A stretch of 64,000 nucleotides of DNA from the NCBI RefSeq assembly GCF_019444005.1, contig NZ_CP049305.1, forward strand, positions 1 through 64,000. Direction: 5' to 3'. The DNA is from Liquorilactobacillus nagelii DSM 13675 (GTDB lineage: Bacteria; Bacillota; Bacilli; Lactobacillales; Lactobacillaceae). This document shows positions 45,415 to 55,021 of the stretch, one piece after another (position 1 is the first letter of the stretch; each line of letters starts with the position of its first letter). A program made the translations under genes and the position numbers. The notes under the pieces are model-generated. The model was given only the letters and a program-made list of their open reading frames with translations. It ran no database searches and was not told the origin of the DNA.

Positions 45415-46080
45415 ATGGCAGAACATGAATGTGTGCAGTTAGTCCCAATTTTTAGCGAACTCGGTAGTGAACAATTAGACACCATCGAATCGATCGTTCG
45501 TCACCACCACTATCCAGCCGGCAGCACTTTATTTGGTGCTGACGATCCACTGGATTCACTGATGATTGTTGCCAATGGGCAGGTTAAAGTCTATCAGCTA
45601 GCTGCCAATGGTCGCGAGCAGTTACTATACCTATTACAAACTGGTGATATCGATGGCGAAGCTGCCTTATTTGAAAATCAACGGCGAACCTCATTCGGTG
45701 AAGCCTTAGTACCGACGGATGTTTGCAGTATTCGCCGTTCAGACTTTCAAGACTTGATGCAAAAATATCCCAGTATCAGCATCAACGTCTTAAACGTCTT
45801 TGGCAAACGTCTCAGTCAACTGGAACGTCAAACAACCAGCACGGCCACTGAATCCGTCGAAGCCCGTTTAGCGAACTATATCACTGAAACAGCGGCAGCG
45901 CTCAAAACCGACACGTTTAAACTACCATTAAAGAAAAAGGACCTGGCGACGTTCCTCGGCACCACCCCTGAAAGCATCAGCCGTAAGCTCGCCTTATTCG
46001 AGCGTCAAGGCCTAATTACGCAAAAGCCTGGCAAGGTCATCGAAATTAACGATGCCGACCAGCTATTATTAACTGAATAA
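45415..46080 (+). CDS. Crp/Fnr-family transcriptional regulator
   Basis: 221 residues from ATG 45415 (AGGAGATG upstream; ATG 45406 overlaps that site). N-terminal cyclic-nucleotide-type beta-barrel (GSTLFGADDPLDSLMIVANGQVKVYQL), dimer helix, and C-terminal helix-turn-helix KDLATFLGTTPESISRKLALFERQGLI. The recognition helix carries E-S-x-S-R, the FNR pattern that reads TTGAT/TTGAC half-sites. The N-terminal AEHECVQLVPIF has one Cys, not the four of an Fe-S FNR, so redox sensing, if any, is by thiol. It probably activates the ATPase and hma-dps promoters. Confidence 0.85.
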   Translation: MAEHECVQLVPIFSELGSEQLDTIESIVRHHHYPAGSTLFGADDPLDSLMIVANGQVKVYQLAANGREQLLYLLQTGDIDGEAALFENQRRTSFGEALVPTDVCSIRRSDFQDLMQKYPSISINVLNVFGKRLSQLERQTTSTATESVEARLANYITETAAALKTDTFKLPLKKKDLATFLGTTPESISRKLALFERQGLITQKPGKVIEINDADQLLLTE

Positions 46081-46088
46081 TGACTACT

Positions 46089-47130
46089 GGTAGATTGCAA
46101 ATTTAATCCGAATTTTTGGACAAATTTGTCAGCATAACCTGATACGGTGTTTGCCAGTCGAGTATTTTAAGCGGTCGCTGGTTAATTTGGAGTAACGTCG
46201 TCGTTAAATCTTGAGCGCTAATGTGCTCAAAACGAGTCCCTTTAGGATAAAAATAACGTAAATTCCGATTAAAGCGTTCATTACTACCACGTTCAGCTGG
46301 AGTATAAGCATGGCAGTAATAGGTCTTAATACCATATTGTGATTCAAGTGATACTAGCCCACTAAACTCAGTGCCACGGTCCACAGTAAAGCTGTGCACC
46401 GGACCATTAAAAGTGGTTAGGAACTTAGTTAGTGCTTCATTAACAGTCGCTGTCGTCCGATCTTTTAACCGGTATGCCCAAAGGAACCGTGATTTGCGAT
46501 CGATTAAAGTTAATAAAACTGCCTTACTATGCCCACGAGGACTAACGACTGTATCTAGTTCAAAATCGCCGATGCGATTACGTTGATTAATCATCATGGG
46601 ACGCTGTTCAATTGATCGCCCCAAAGATTGATTATATTTGGATCGTTGGTCAACGTTACGCCGTTGGCGTACGCCATGTTCAGGTAGATCATTCAAGGAG
46701 AAACCAATTCTCCCCTGATTTAGCCAATTATAAATAGATTTAGTAGCTAGTTTAAATTCGTGAGCAATCATTCCTGGTGACCAGCTTAGACGTAAATGGT
46801 TGAGAATTTTTTGCTTTAAGTCATCGCTCAGCTTAGTTTTCCGACCACATCGTGATCGCTTGTATTCGGCATCTGTTTGTGCTAATTCAGCCTGATAAGG
46901 TTGACATCGAGATAATTCATAAGAAATTGTTGACGGTGATCGGTTCAGCCGAACGCCCATTTGGATATTGGACAGCCCTAGTTCACAAAAAGTTTCGATT
47001 TTAATTCGTTCAGAAAGGTTATACTAGACAAAAGATCAGCTCCTAAAAGATGGGTTTGTGGTAAACACCATTTTAAAGGAAGCTGATCTTTTTTGTCCGA
47101 ACAGCGTTCGGATTAATTTTACAATCTACC
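46089..47130 (-). mobile_element. IS30-family insertion sequence, near full length
   Basis: 1042 bp between GGTAGATTGCAAATTTAATC (left) and GGTAGATTGTAAAATTAATC (right, reverse strand). The catalytic part is complete. The N-terminal part of the transposase has an in-frame TAG just before YNLSERIKIETFCELG, so the normal start is blocked. Confidence 0.9.
46103..46960 (-). CDS. IS30-family transposase
   Basis: 286 residues if started at ATG 46960; homologous sequence extends ~23 codons upstream to a TAG near 47026. The helix-turn-helix is MGVRLNRSPSTISYELSR. The DDE core has IGDFELDTVVSPRGHSKAVL, FTVDRGTEFSG and YTPAERGSNERFNRNLRYFYPKGTRF. The core is intact, but loss of the N-terminal residues may impair it. 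Confidence 0.85.
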   Translation of the reverse strand: MGVRLNRSPSTISYELSRCQPYQAELAQTDAEYKRSRCGRKTKLSDDLKQKILNHLRLSWSPGMIAHEFKLATKSIYNWLNQGRIGFSLNDLPEHGVRQRRNVDQRSKYNQSLGRSIEQRPMMINQRNRIGDFELDTVVSPRGHSKAVLLTLIDRKSRFLWAYRLKDRTTATVNEALTKFLTTFNGPVHSFTVDRGTEFSGLVSLESQYGIKTYYCHAYTPAERGSNERFNRNLRYFYPKGTRFEHISAQDLTTTLLQINQRPLKILDWQTPYQVMLTNLSKNSD

Positions 47131-47561
47131 ATATATATGATTTTGATGATTTGATCGAAGAAAATGGAAAAATTCAAACAAATGGATTGTTATTATTTTT
47201 AGGAACAATGGCTGGAGTAAATGGATCAGCTTCTTTGTTGCGGGTGTCAAGTTCTAATGCTATAAAGTATGCTTCTAAACAAATATTAGGGAAACCTTTA
47301 ATGAAAACTTTGTGGTACCCATTATTAAAAAAAATAACTAGTATAGTTGCTGGCAAAACACTAACCAAAAAGGGACTAGCCTCTGGAATTGCGAAAATTG
47401 TTCCAGTCGTTGGTGGGGTTACTTCGGGAAGTATAACTATGATTGGAATGGAAATGTCAGGTAAGAAACTAAATTCAGAGTTATTAAGGGGATTTGAACA
47501 GAATTATTCAGAAAGAGATTATGAAAAAGATATAAAAATTATTGAAGCAGAAATAATATAA
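47131..47561 (+). pseudogene. EcsC-like protein fragment after IS30
   Basis: The frame enters from the IS30 end: DFDDLIEENGKIQTNGLLLF, then ASKQILGKPLMKTLWYPLLKKI, LASGIAKIVPVVGGVTSGSI and a charged end. The IVPVVGG..SG segment recalls the C-terminal part of EcsC-family proteins. The front is missing, so it is a remnant. Confidence 0.5.
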
Positions 47562-47604
47562 ATAGGGTTCTTGCCAAGAAACTATAAGGTAGATTGTAAC
47601 GTTT

Positions 47605-47862
47605 ATGGAACAATATCAGTGGCAAGACAAAACAATCTATCCGGTCTATACCCATGAAGGTAGCCGCTTTGGTGACAGTTTGAATGAACTATCAGAGATT
47701 GCCCAAGGAGCCTCGATTGAACGTGGATTGGCAGTTCGTGGGGTATGTGCTTACGACACTGATCAAGCCATCAAAAATTGGTTAAATAATTACGATCAAA
47801 AAGCAGATGACCAACCGCTGGGAACGGTATCATATTGGCATCCACAATATAAAGATGAATAA
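47605..47862 (+). pseudogene. C-terminal fragment of a flavodoxin
   Basis: 85 codons: TIYPVYTHEGSRFGDSLNEL, SEIAQGASIERGLAVRG, then a tail. This is the end of a flavodoxin-fold protein; the FMN-phosphate loop and first half are missing. Directly upstream, GGTAGATTGTAA (47589-47600) equals the first bases of the IS30 right end, so an IS30 event may have removed the front. Confidence 0.65.
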
Positions 47863-48329
47863 GTTAGAAACAGGTAACAATGACAATTCCTGATAGATAA
47901 TCATAGTACGACTATATTTTTAAGGTTCATCATAGAAAAGAAGAATTACACCAGCCTCAAACAAGAAATCAATGATGTTTTGGTCGCTGCTAGTTTGGAT
48001 TCCTTGGACCTGATAATATACCTACGGTGTCTTTTTAGCTCGGTTATGTATCCAGCATGATTTATAGCTGGAGAAAACGATCCAGATATTTAAAATAGAT
48101 AAAGAAAATTCAGAAATCACTTTTAAAGTTGGCGGTGTCTGTGTTTCGAATAAGTAACTAAATGTGACAACTTATCGTTACTTGAATATTTTTGATTAGT
48201 TTGCTAGCATATAAGAAGTATTATTAAAACATGAATAAATAAATCAGTTGACGTAAGCTCAAGGTGTTCTCTTTCAGGGGTGTGTAAGAGGTATCTGGGT
48301 TTACGTTTTTTGTATGAGGAGGTTTTTGT
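47863..48329. other. Intergenic stretch with decayed sequence
   Basis: No gene supported. Short open pieces (around 48060-48160) look like remnants but give no recognisable protein. AGGAGG just before 48330 is the ribosome site of the antiporter. Confidence 0.5.
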
Positions 48330-49484
48330 TTGGAATTTTTAGGTACCTTGGTGATCATCTTGATTACAACTAGTCTATTTGGCCATCTAGCCTCTAGGGT
48401 TGGTATCCCAGCAGTGATCGGTCAATTATTTGTTGGAATTATTCTTGGCCCTGCGTTGTTGAATTGGGTTCACGCCAATGATTTCATCCATATTTTTTCA
48501 GAGATTGGGGTTATCATCTTAATGTTTATCGCCGGACTTGAGAGTGATCTTACATTGCTTAAAAAATATTTGCGTCCTAGCATAATTGTCGCGTTGTTAG
48601 GAGTTTTGATTCCGATGGTACTGATCTATCCAGTTGGTATTGTTTTTGGCTTGACACAATTTGAAAGCTTGTTTTTGAGCGTTATTTTTGCCGCAACGTC
48701 GGTTTCAATTTCAGTTGCTGTCATGAAAGAACTAAATTTACTTGATAGTAAGAGCGGTTCAACAGTCCTCGGTGCCGCGGTGGTTGACGATGTGCTAGCT
48801 GTCGTTTTACTTAGCATTATGGTCAGTTTAATAGGTACAAAGGCTGGTACGGATACCCAGATACCGCTAGCTCTGACTTTTTTAGAGCAGCTAATTTACT
48901 TTGCCGCAATTTATTTCGTGATGCGTTTTATCGCCCCTCTCCTCGCTAGACTAGGCACCAAATTATTGAATCCAGTGGGACCTACTATAATGGCGATGAT
49001 TTTGTGTTTTGGTATGGCATATATTGCAGATCTGATTGGACTGAGTGCAGTGATTGGGGCCTTTTTTGCAGGAATTGCGATTGCACAAACTCATGTAGCT
49101 CATGAAGTTGATCAAAGTATCGAACCAATCGGTTATGCGATTTTCATTCCTGTATTCTTCGTTTCAATTGGTTTAAATATGTCACTAGCTGGCATAGAAC
49201 ACGATTTGTTATTAATTATCGTATTGACGATTGTGGCAACACTGACAAAACTATTAGGAGCGGGAAGTGGGGCTAAATGGGCCGGATTCAGTTCGAATGA
49301 AGCTTACCTCGTTGGTGCGGGGATGGTCTCGCGTGGGGAAATGGCCTTGATTATCGCTCAAATAGGCTACCAATCCAAACTAATCAGTGATGATTACTAT
49401 TCGGCAATTATCACTGCCATTATCCTAACAACGTTATTAGCACCATTACTACTCAAACATGCGGCTCGTCATATAAACTACTAA
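48330..49484 (+). CDS. Cation/proton antiporter of the CPA2 (KefB/NapA-like) family
   Basis: 384 residues, starting at TTG behind GAGGAGG. 12-13 membrane segments. The N-terminal half has GIPAVIGQLFVGIILGPALL and MFIAGLESDLTLL; VLGAAVVDDVLAVVLLSIMV carries the Asp pair (DD) of electrogenic CPA2 exchangers. No C-terminal TrkA_N domain, so it is the NapA-like short form. It exchanges Na+ or K+ for H+ and helps pH and ion balance. The gene is followed at 122 bp by the ClC gene on the same strand. Confidence 0.85.
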   Translation: MEFLGTLVIILITTSLFGHLASRVGIPAVIGQLFVGIILGPALLNWVHANDFIHIFSEIGVIILMFIAGLESDLTLLKKYLRPSIIVALLGVLIPMVLIYPVGIVFGLTQFESLFLSVIFAATSVSISVAVMKELNLLDSKSGSTVLGAAVVDDVLAVVLLSIMVSLIGTKAGTDTQIPLALTFLEQLIYFAAIYFVMRFIAPLLARLGTKLLNPVGPTIMAMILCFGMAYIADLIGLSAVIGAFFAGIAIAQTHVAHEVDQSIEPIGYAIFIPVFFVSIGLNMSLAGIEHDLLLIIVLTIVATLTKLLGAGSGAKWAGFSSNEAYLVGAGMVSRGEMALIIAQIGYQSKLISDDYYSAIITAIILTTLLAPLLLKHAARHINY

Positions 49485-49606
49485 AACATCTTAGCGGTAT
49501 GACACCCCTTCTCTGTGAAAAATAACTACTAGATTTCATCGAGATATTGCCTAGTTTAATTAAGCACTAAATTATATAATATTGGTTATAATGGAGGATT
49601 AGTTAT

Positions 49607-51169
49607 TTGATACAGCTTGTAAAAGAAAAATTTGACGTTACTCGTTTGCGATTTGTTTTACTCGGCCTGCTTGTGGGTTTAATGAGTGGCACCGTTGTTA
49701 GCTTATTTCGCTATTGTATTGAGATAGGGCTGCACTATAGTCGATTGGTATATAGATACTTACGAATCGCGCCATTTGTTTGGTGGGAATGGGCATTGTT
49801 GATTGGCATCAACCTTGGTTTAGCTTTAATTGTGGCTCGACTTCTCAAGAGAGAACCTTATATCTCTGGTTCCGGAATTCCGCAAGTTGAAGGTCAATTG
49901 GCTGGCGAATTGGAAATGCACTGGTGGTCAATTCTTTGGCGAAAATTTATCGGTGGTATTCTGGCATTGGGACCCGGATTATTTCTCGGACGAGAAGGAC
50001 CGTCGATTCAATTAGGTGCGTCAGTTGGTCAAGGTTTCGCTGCTGGGTTTAAGTTATCAGGAACTGATCGCCGACTGCTAATTGCATCAGGCGCCGCTGC
50101 TGGATTAGCAGCGGCGTTTAATGCTCCCATTGCTGGAACTCTATTTGTCTTAGAAGAGATTTACCATAATTTTTCACCGCTGGTTTGGTTAACAGCATTA
50201 GCCGGAGCAATTGGTTCAAATTTTATCTCGCTGAATGTTTTCGGACTTGTTCCCGTGTTACATTTAAATTATTCACGTAGTTTACCAGTATCAAATTATT
50301 GGCACTTAATTTTACTCGGCATTGTTTTGGGATTGTTTGGTTACTTATATCAACGGGTCTTGTTAGTTATGCCTCGGTGGTATCATCAACTGACACATTT
50401 GCCACGCCCAATACAAGGTATCGTACCATTTCTGCTGGTAATCTTAGTTGGTTACTTTTCGCCAAATTTACTCGGTGGTGGTAATGGATTAATTGTTGGA
50501 TTTGGCCAGTATGTTCCACCTTTGTTTGTACTAATTGCAATTTTTATTATACGATTCGTCTTTTCAATGATTTCATATGGTTCCGGATTACCTGGCGGTA
50601 TTTTTTTGCCGATTCTTTCTTTAGGTGCTGTGATTGGTGCGGTTTATGGCGTCTTAATGAATCAATTAGGATTATTATCGCATGTCTATATCATGAACCT
50701 AATCATTTTTTCCATGGCCGGTTACTTTGCTGGAATTGGAAAAGCTCCCTTCACAGCTATCTTGCTGGTAACAGAAATGGTTGGCAATTTAACACATTTA
50801 ATGCCATTAGCAGTCATATCGTTAACTGCTTACCTTGTTGTTGATTTATTAGGCGGTGCACCAATCTATGAAGCATTGCTTAAGCAGATGACAATGCCTA
50901 AAACTGTTCAGCAACTTCATCGACCTGATCATTTGGAAATACCGGTTTTCTTTGGCAGTCCCTTAAACGGCAAAATGGTCCGAGACATGCCATGGCCTAA
51001 AGAAGCACTGCTCATTGGAATCCGGCGTGGTGAACAAGAAGTGATTCCACATGGTGACACCTTGATTCATGAAGGTGATACGTTAGTACTGTTAACTGAT
51101 ACAACCCAACGAACCCGAGTTAAACAACGGATTGATGCATTATTAGCAACTTTAGAAAAAAAACACTGA
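49607..51169 (+). CDS. clcA: ClC-family chloride channel/exchanger with TrkA_C tail
   Basis: 520 residues, starting at TTG with ATGGAGGATTAG upstream. The ClC motifs are GSGIPQ, GREGPS (gating Glu) and GSGLPGGIFLP. A Glu in LFVLEEIYHNF matches the proton-side Glu of Cl-/H+ exchangers. After residue ~440 a TrkA_C-like domain follows (GKMVRDMPWPKEALLIGIRR..GDTLVLLTD). Such exchangers act as an electrical shunt in extreme acid resistance. Its 3' part is repeated at 1-663 with indels. Confidence 0.9.
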   Translation: MIQLVKEKFDVTRLRFVLLGLLVGLMSGTVVSLFRYCIEIGLHYSRLVYRYLRIAPFVWWEWALLIGINLGLALIVARLLKREPYISGSGIPQVEGQLAGELEMHWWSILWRKFIGGILALGPGLFLGREGPSIQLGASVGQGFAAGFKLSGTDRRLLIASGAAAGLAAAFNAPIAGTLFVLEEIYHNFSPLVWLTALAGAIGSNFISLNVFGLVPVLHLNYSRSLPVSNYWHLILLGIVLGLFGYLYQRVLLVMPRWYHQLTHLPRPIQGIVPFLLVILVGYFSPNLLGGGNGLIVGFGQYVPPLFVLIAIFIIRFVFSMISYGSGLPGGIFLPILSLGAVIGAVYGVLMNQLGLLSHVYIMNLIIFSMAGYFAGIGKAPFTAILLVTEMVGNLTHLMPLAVISLTAYLVVDLLGGAPIYEALLKQMTMPKTVQQLHRPDHLEIPVFFGSPLNGKMVRDMPWPKEALLIGIRRGEQEVIPHGDTLIHEGDTLVLLTDTTQRTRVKQRIDALLATLEKKH

Positions 51170-51283
51170 GACTAAGTTAATAGGCAAATTGGTCTATCAT
51201 AATAATAAATATTAGATTAAGTGGGTCCGTTGCCAGACATAAACATATTGGGAAACTATATACAAATACGGCGAAGTACGAAA

Positions 51284-51338
51284 AACGCTGAAAAAGAATT
51301 AGTTGAACCTATTTTTGAAAAATACAAAGATAAATAAT
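51284..51338 (+). pseudogene. Relic of an AP2-protein C-terminus
   Basis: AEKELVEPIFEKYKDK followed by TAA matches the end of the AP2-type remnant at 15942-15989. In both places it is followed directly by the antisense-RNA promoter of a type I toxin locus. The copy is near 780-829. Confidence 0.65.
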
Positions 51339-51391
51339 AAGCTGAAAATGCCTTGCTACCCAATTTTTCATAGTCATGCTATAATGAAAAA

Positions 51392-51510
51392 GAAAAAGGA
51401 AGTCCCACGTGAACAGGACTTCCCGTGTAGAGCCGTTAAAGACGGTGGCAGATATTAAAACAACACTAGTTCGCCCCATAACCGGTCAAAGTTATGTGGG
51501 GCGGCTTTTT
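51392..51510 (+). ncRNA. Antisense RNA (antitoxin) of type I TA locus A
   Basis: TGCTATAAT (TATAAT at 51380-51385, extended -10) starts an RNA near 51392. It contains GGAAGTCC-CACGTGAACA-GGACTTCC, a CCGTTAAAGACGG stem and the terminator CGCCCCATAAC / GTTATGTGGGGCG plus five T. It converges on the toxin gene and would pair with the toxin mRNA end. Confidence 0.65.
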
Positions 51511-51599
51511 CATTTGTGGTGTTTGTCGATATAGCTGAGTAGCGCGATTAAAAACGTGCCAAACAGCAACATCAACGAGAGTGTCTGAAAGACGCTCAT
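51510..51599 (-). CDS. Type I toxin peptide (locus A)
   Basis: 29 residues, MSVFQTLSLMLLFGTFLIAL then LSYIDKHHK, with one membrane helix and charged end. ATG 51599 follows AGGAAGG at 11 bases. The stop overlaps the T-run of the antisense RNA terminator, so the two transcripts share a bidirectional terminator, as in Fst/par systems. It kills daughter cells that lose the plasmid by membrane damage, if it acts like its family. Confidence 0.75.
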   Translation of the reverse strand: MSVFQTLSLMLLFGTFLIALLSYIDKHHK

Positions 51600-51659
51600 T
51601 GACTGTGAAGCCTTCCTGAAGATTATTCCATGTTCCCATGAGCCTCACCTCGCAAGGGA

Positions 51660-52055
51660 AAAGACAATCATTGCCATTAAAGCTTCTTGCTTAATCTATT
51701 ATACAGGGAAATGGGGATAGAATAGTGTCTATGCATAATCAGCTTTCTTTAATCTTCGAGCCATAAATAGCCAAGCTATTAACGAAAACAACAGGACTAT
51801 AAATACCGTGATGTAACTCGTGTTTCCGTGATAAGTTAAAGATTCGATCCAAAAAAAATTAAGACAACTAGGATATTCACGAGAAACCTTGTTTCCAGAT
51901 GAAAAAACATTTGATGGTAAATACAGGGAAACGATAAATTCAATTAATAATTCGCACTAAGCTTAAAGGCCACTAGGGTATACCCTAATGGTCTTTTTTA
52001 TTTCTGTGCTATACTAGGAATTACAAGTGTTCATTAGAACTGTCCAAAAGGAGAA
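51660..52055. other. Gene-relic stretch before the resolvase
   Basis: Two remnants are visible. On the minus strand, a membrane-helix end reading NTSYITVFIVLLFSLIAWLF then ARRLKKADYA (about 51735-51845). On the plus strand, RQLGYSRETLFPDEKTFDGK..NNSH and a stop (51865-51960), resembling the end of an FRG-domain protein. A palindrome TAGGGTATACCCTA (51974-51987) just upstream of the resolvase may be its res site or a terminator. Confidence 0.5.
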
Positions 52056-52061
52056 TTGGAA

Positions 52062-52649
52062 ATGGCTAAAATCGGTTATGCGCGTGTGAGTTCCAAGGAG
52101 CAACATTTAGATCGACAGTTAGCGGCTTTAAAAGACGTTGATAAATTATTTACGGATAAATTAAGTGGGGCTAACACTAATCGGCCAGAACTGCAAAAAA
52201 TGCTGGCCTATATTCGTGAGGGTGATATTGTAATGGTCACTGAATTAGATCGTTTAGGCAGAAACAACCATGATTTGACTAAGATCATGAACTCCATTCA
52301 AAATAAGGGTGCCACCCTAGATGTGTTGAATTTACCGTCCATGACAGGGATTGCTGACCCCAATTTACGTCAACTCATGACCAACCTCATTATTGAACTT
52401 TATAAATACCAAGCTGAAAGTGAACGTAAGCGGATCATCGAACGTCAGCAACAAGGCATTGCCCTGGCTAAACAACAAGGCAAATATCATGGGCGCAAAC
52501 CCCAATACACCCAAGGCGATCCCCGCTTGCAACATGCTTTTAAGCTTTATCGAGCAGGCATGAGTGACATTGATGTGTCCCAAAATACAGGTATTAAACG
52601 GACGACCTTTATTCGATACCGTGTGAAATACGGTATTAAAAGAAAATAG
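52062..52649 (+). CDS. tnpR: Serine resolvase (Tn3-type)
   Basis: 195 residues from ATG 52062 (AAAGGAG eight bases before). The catalytic domain is AKIGYARVSSKEQHLDRQL with Ser ~9, then ELDRLGRNNHDLTKIM, E-helix KYQAESERKRIIERQQQGIALA, and helix-turn-helix MSDIDVSQNTGIKRTTFIRY. No Tn3 transposase is present, so it probably serves plasmid multimer resolution. The copy at 1551 is broken by indels. Confidence 0.9.
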   Translation: MAKIGYARVSSKEQHLDRQLAALKDVDKLFTDKLSGANTNRPELQKMLAYIREGDIVMVTELDRLGRNNHDLTKIMNSIQNKGATLDVLNLPSMTGIADPNLRQLMTNLIIELYKYQAESERKRIIERQQQGIALAKQQGKYHGRKPQYTQGDPRLQHAFKLYRAGMSDIDVSQNTGIKRTTFIRYRVKYGIKRK

Positions 52650-52709
52650 GGCCCCCCTTTTGGTTGGCGCTGGTCCGTGTCAAGTAGACAGGTCAAATAA
52701 TTAAAGTTC

Positions 52710-53589
52710 CTATGCAATTTCTTTTACGGCATGATTCCGATATTCCATCGGCGTCATGCCGTTTGGTGTTTCTTGGCGTCGTTCATAGTTATACCAGTGA
52801 ATGGTGTCTTCAATCTGTTTCATCATCTCAACTTCAGATAAAGCTTGTTCAAATGCAAAGCGTTCGGTTTTCAGATGACTCCAGAAGCTTTCCATCGGGC
52901 TGTTATCCCCTGGAGTGCCTGGGCGAGACATACTATGAATAATGCCTTCTCCAGCCAAAAATGTATTGTACTCGCCACCTGTGTACGCCGATCCTTGATC
53001 ACTATGCATCGTCTTGGGCTTAATGCCATTATTGTTCTTAAGGGCCAATTTGATGGTATCTGTCACTAGTTGTGCAGTCTCAGTTGGCGCGACGCGCCAG
53101 GCAATAATGCTATGATCATACAGATCTTTTACGGCACTGAGTCGAAGCTTCTTCTCGTTCTTGATTCCATAGGTTAACTCTGAACAATCGGTGACCATGA
53201 CTAAATTAGGCCTGACTGGATGGAACGCATGTCCAGCGTCCACAGTGTACAGCTTGTTGGCAAGGAGATACTCTTTCTTCTCGGCTCTGCGATCATGCTT
53301 CGCGACGCGAAGAAGAGGCCCGTATGTGACCTTTGCGCATAATTCGACGAACACGGCCGTGACTGACATGATACGGCGTTTCGACGTTGATGTAGGTCAC
53401 GAGTCGCTTAACGCCGAAGATGTAATGATTATTTTCTTCAAGCTCAATAATATATTCGAGAATCGCCTGATTCTCTAATTGATGTATCGTTGGTTTACGA
53501 TTCAACCACTTGTAATATGCGGCACGCGAAATATCAAGAGCACGGCACGCAGTGCTAATGCCATAAGGCTTGGCCGAATCTGGATTCAT
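52710..53589 (-). pseudogene. IS3-family transposase OrfB with a frameshift
   Basis: The first ~95 residues (STACRALDISRAAYYKWLNRK to VRRIMRKGHIRA) read from 53589. Then the frame is lost near 53300 and the core continues in another frame (RVAKHDRRAEKKEYLLANKL, VTDCSELTYG, TMHSDQGSAYTGG, DNSPMESFWSHLKTE). The DDE residues are present, so one indel disables it. The break is in both repeat copies. Confidence 0.85.
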
Positions 53590-54311
53590 TTCTTGTGCGA
53601 GTTGTTGAATGGTCTGATATTGCTCGTCTGAGCGGCATTCCTTCTTTCTATTTCCTGAAGTTTTTTTAGAACGGCGGCCTCCGTTGAGACGTATTCAAGT
53701 CGCGCCTTAAGGCGTTTGATCTCAAGATCCTTCTTCTCAAGTTCGGTCAGTTGATCATTATTTTCCTTGGATTTACCACGCCGATCGGCAAGTGACGATT
53801 CACCACTTCGCTTGAATTTCTTGACCCAGGCATAGACTTGTCCATACGAAACGTCGAAGTGCTTTGTCGCTTCAACGTAATTCAATTCATTGGCGATAGT
53901 CCATTGTGCAATCTCGATACGTTCAGCTTGCGTCGTCTTAAGGCCATCCTTCATGGGTGCAGCCCTCCTAGCGGATTTAAGTAATTTACCACCATTATAC
54001 AGGGAAACCCATTGAACTATGACACCACTATTGGGAATACCGAATTCTCTGGCTAACTTGGGATATGAGGTACTACCTCCAAGATACTTCTGAACGACCT
54101 CAAGTTTGAATTCTTGAGAGTAGACTCGATTGGTTCGTTTTCGCTTAAGCCCGTCCACACCATCTGACTCGTAACGTTCTAACCATTGCTGGATTTGTGA
54201 ATCATGAACACCATACTGTCTATGAATTGAATTAGCAGACTGGCCCTTTTGGACCAGACCAATATAAAAGAGCTTCTCATCTAACGTATATCTAGAACCT
54301 TTTCGGCCCAT
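53586..54311 (-). CDS. IS3-family transposase OrfA (two helix-turn-helix units)
   Basis: 241 residues, long for an OrfA but normal for the IS150-like branch. First unit YTLDEKLFYIGLVQKGQSAN..IHRQYGVHDSQIQQWLERY, second QAERIEIAQWTIANELNYVEATKHFDVSYGQVYAWVKKF, then a leucine-zipper end. The stop overlaps the orfB start region. Confidence 0.85.
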   Translation of the reverse strand: MGRKGSRYTLDEKLFYIGLVQKGQSANSIHRQYGVHDSQIQQWLERYESDGVDGLKRKRTNRVYSQEFKLEVVQKYLGGSTSYPKLAREFGIPNSGVIVQWVSLYNGGKLLKSARRAAPMKDGLKTTQAERIEIAQWTIANELNYVEATKHFDVSYGQVYAWVKKFKRSGESSLADRRGKSKENNDQLTELEKKDLEIKRLKARLEYVSTEAAVLKKLQEIERRNAAQTSNIRPFNNSHKK

Positions 54312-54428
54312 ACAAAAACTCCTTTCTAGGAAGACAAGCTTTAATTATTTGCTTGTCTACCCAAGAAGGAGTATAGCCTTAACTGAAAGGGTCCCTATTT
54401 TCTTTACTTAATAAGTCTAATTAAATTA

Positions 54429-55021
54429 GGTAGATTGCAAATTTAATCCGAATTTTTGGACAAATTTGTCAGCATAACCTGATACGGTGTTTGCCAGTCG
54501 AGTATTTTAAGCGGTCGCTGGTTAATTTGGAGTAACGTCGTCGTTAAATCTTGAGCACTAATGTGCTCAAAACGAGTCCCTTTAGGATAAAAATAACGTA
54601 AATTCCGATTAAAGCGTTCATTACTACCACGTTCAGCTGGAGTATAAGCATGGCAGTAATAGGTCTTAATACCATATTGTGATTCGAGTGATACTAGCCC
54701 ACTAAACTCAGTGCCACGGTCCACAGTAAAGCTGTGCACCGGACCATTAAAAGTGGTTAGGAACTTAGTTAGTGCTTCATTAACAGTCGCTGTCGTCCGA
54801 TCTTTTAACCGGTATGCCCAAAGGAACCGTGATTTGCGATCGATTAAAGTTAATAAAACTGCCTTACTATGCCCACGAGGACCAACGACTGTATCTAGTT
54901 CAAAATCGCCGATGCGCTTACGTTGATTAATCATCATGGGACGCTGTTCAATTGATCGCCCCAAAGATTGATTATATTTGGATCGTTGGTCAACGTTACG
55001 CCGTTGGCGCACGCCATGTTC
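54429..55021 (-). mobile_element. IS30-family element, truncated by IS5
   Basis: Only the left end and the C-terminal two thirds of the transposase remain (MRQRRNVDQRSKYNQSLGRS to the stop at 54443). Sequence similarity to the 46089 copy ends at CATGTTCAG, where the IS5-family end begins. Confidence 0.9.

Larger units (their letters stand above)
52679..54362 (-). mobile_element. IS3-family (IS150/IS1223-like) element
   Basis: Ends share GTAGACA and CAAATAATTAAAG in opposite orientation (around 52685 and 54358). OrfA is intact, orfB is frameshifted in both repeat copies. It lies directly beside the truncated IS30. Confidence 0.8.
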
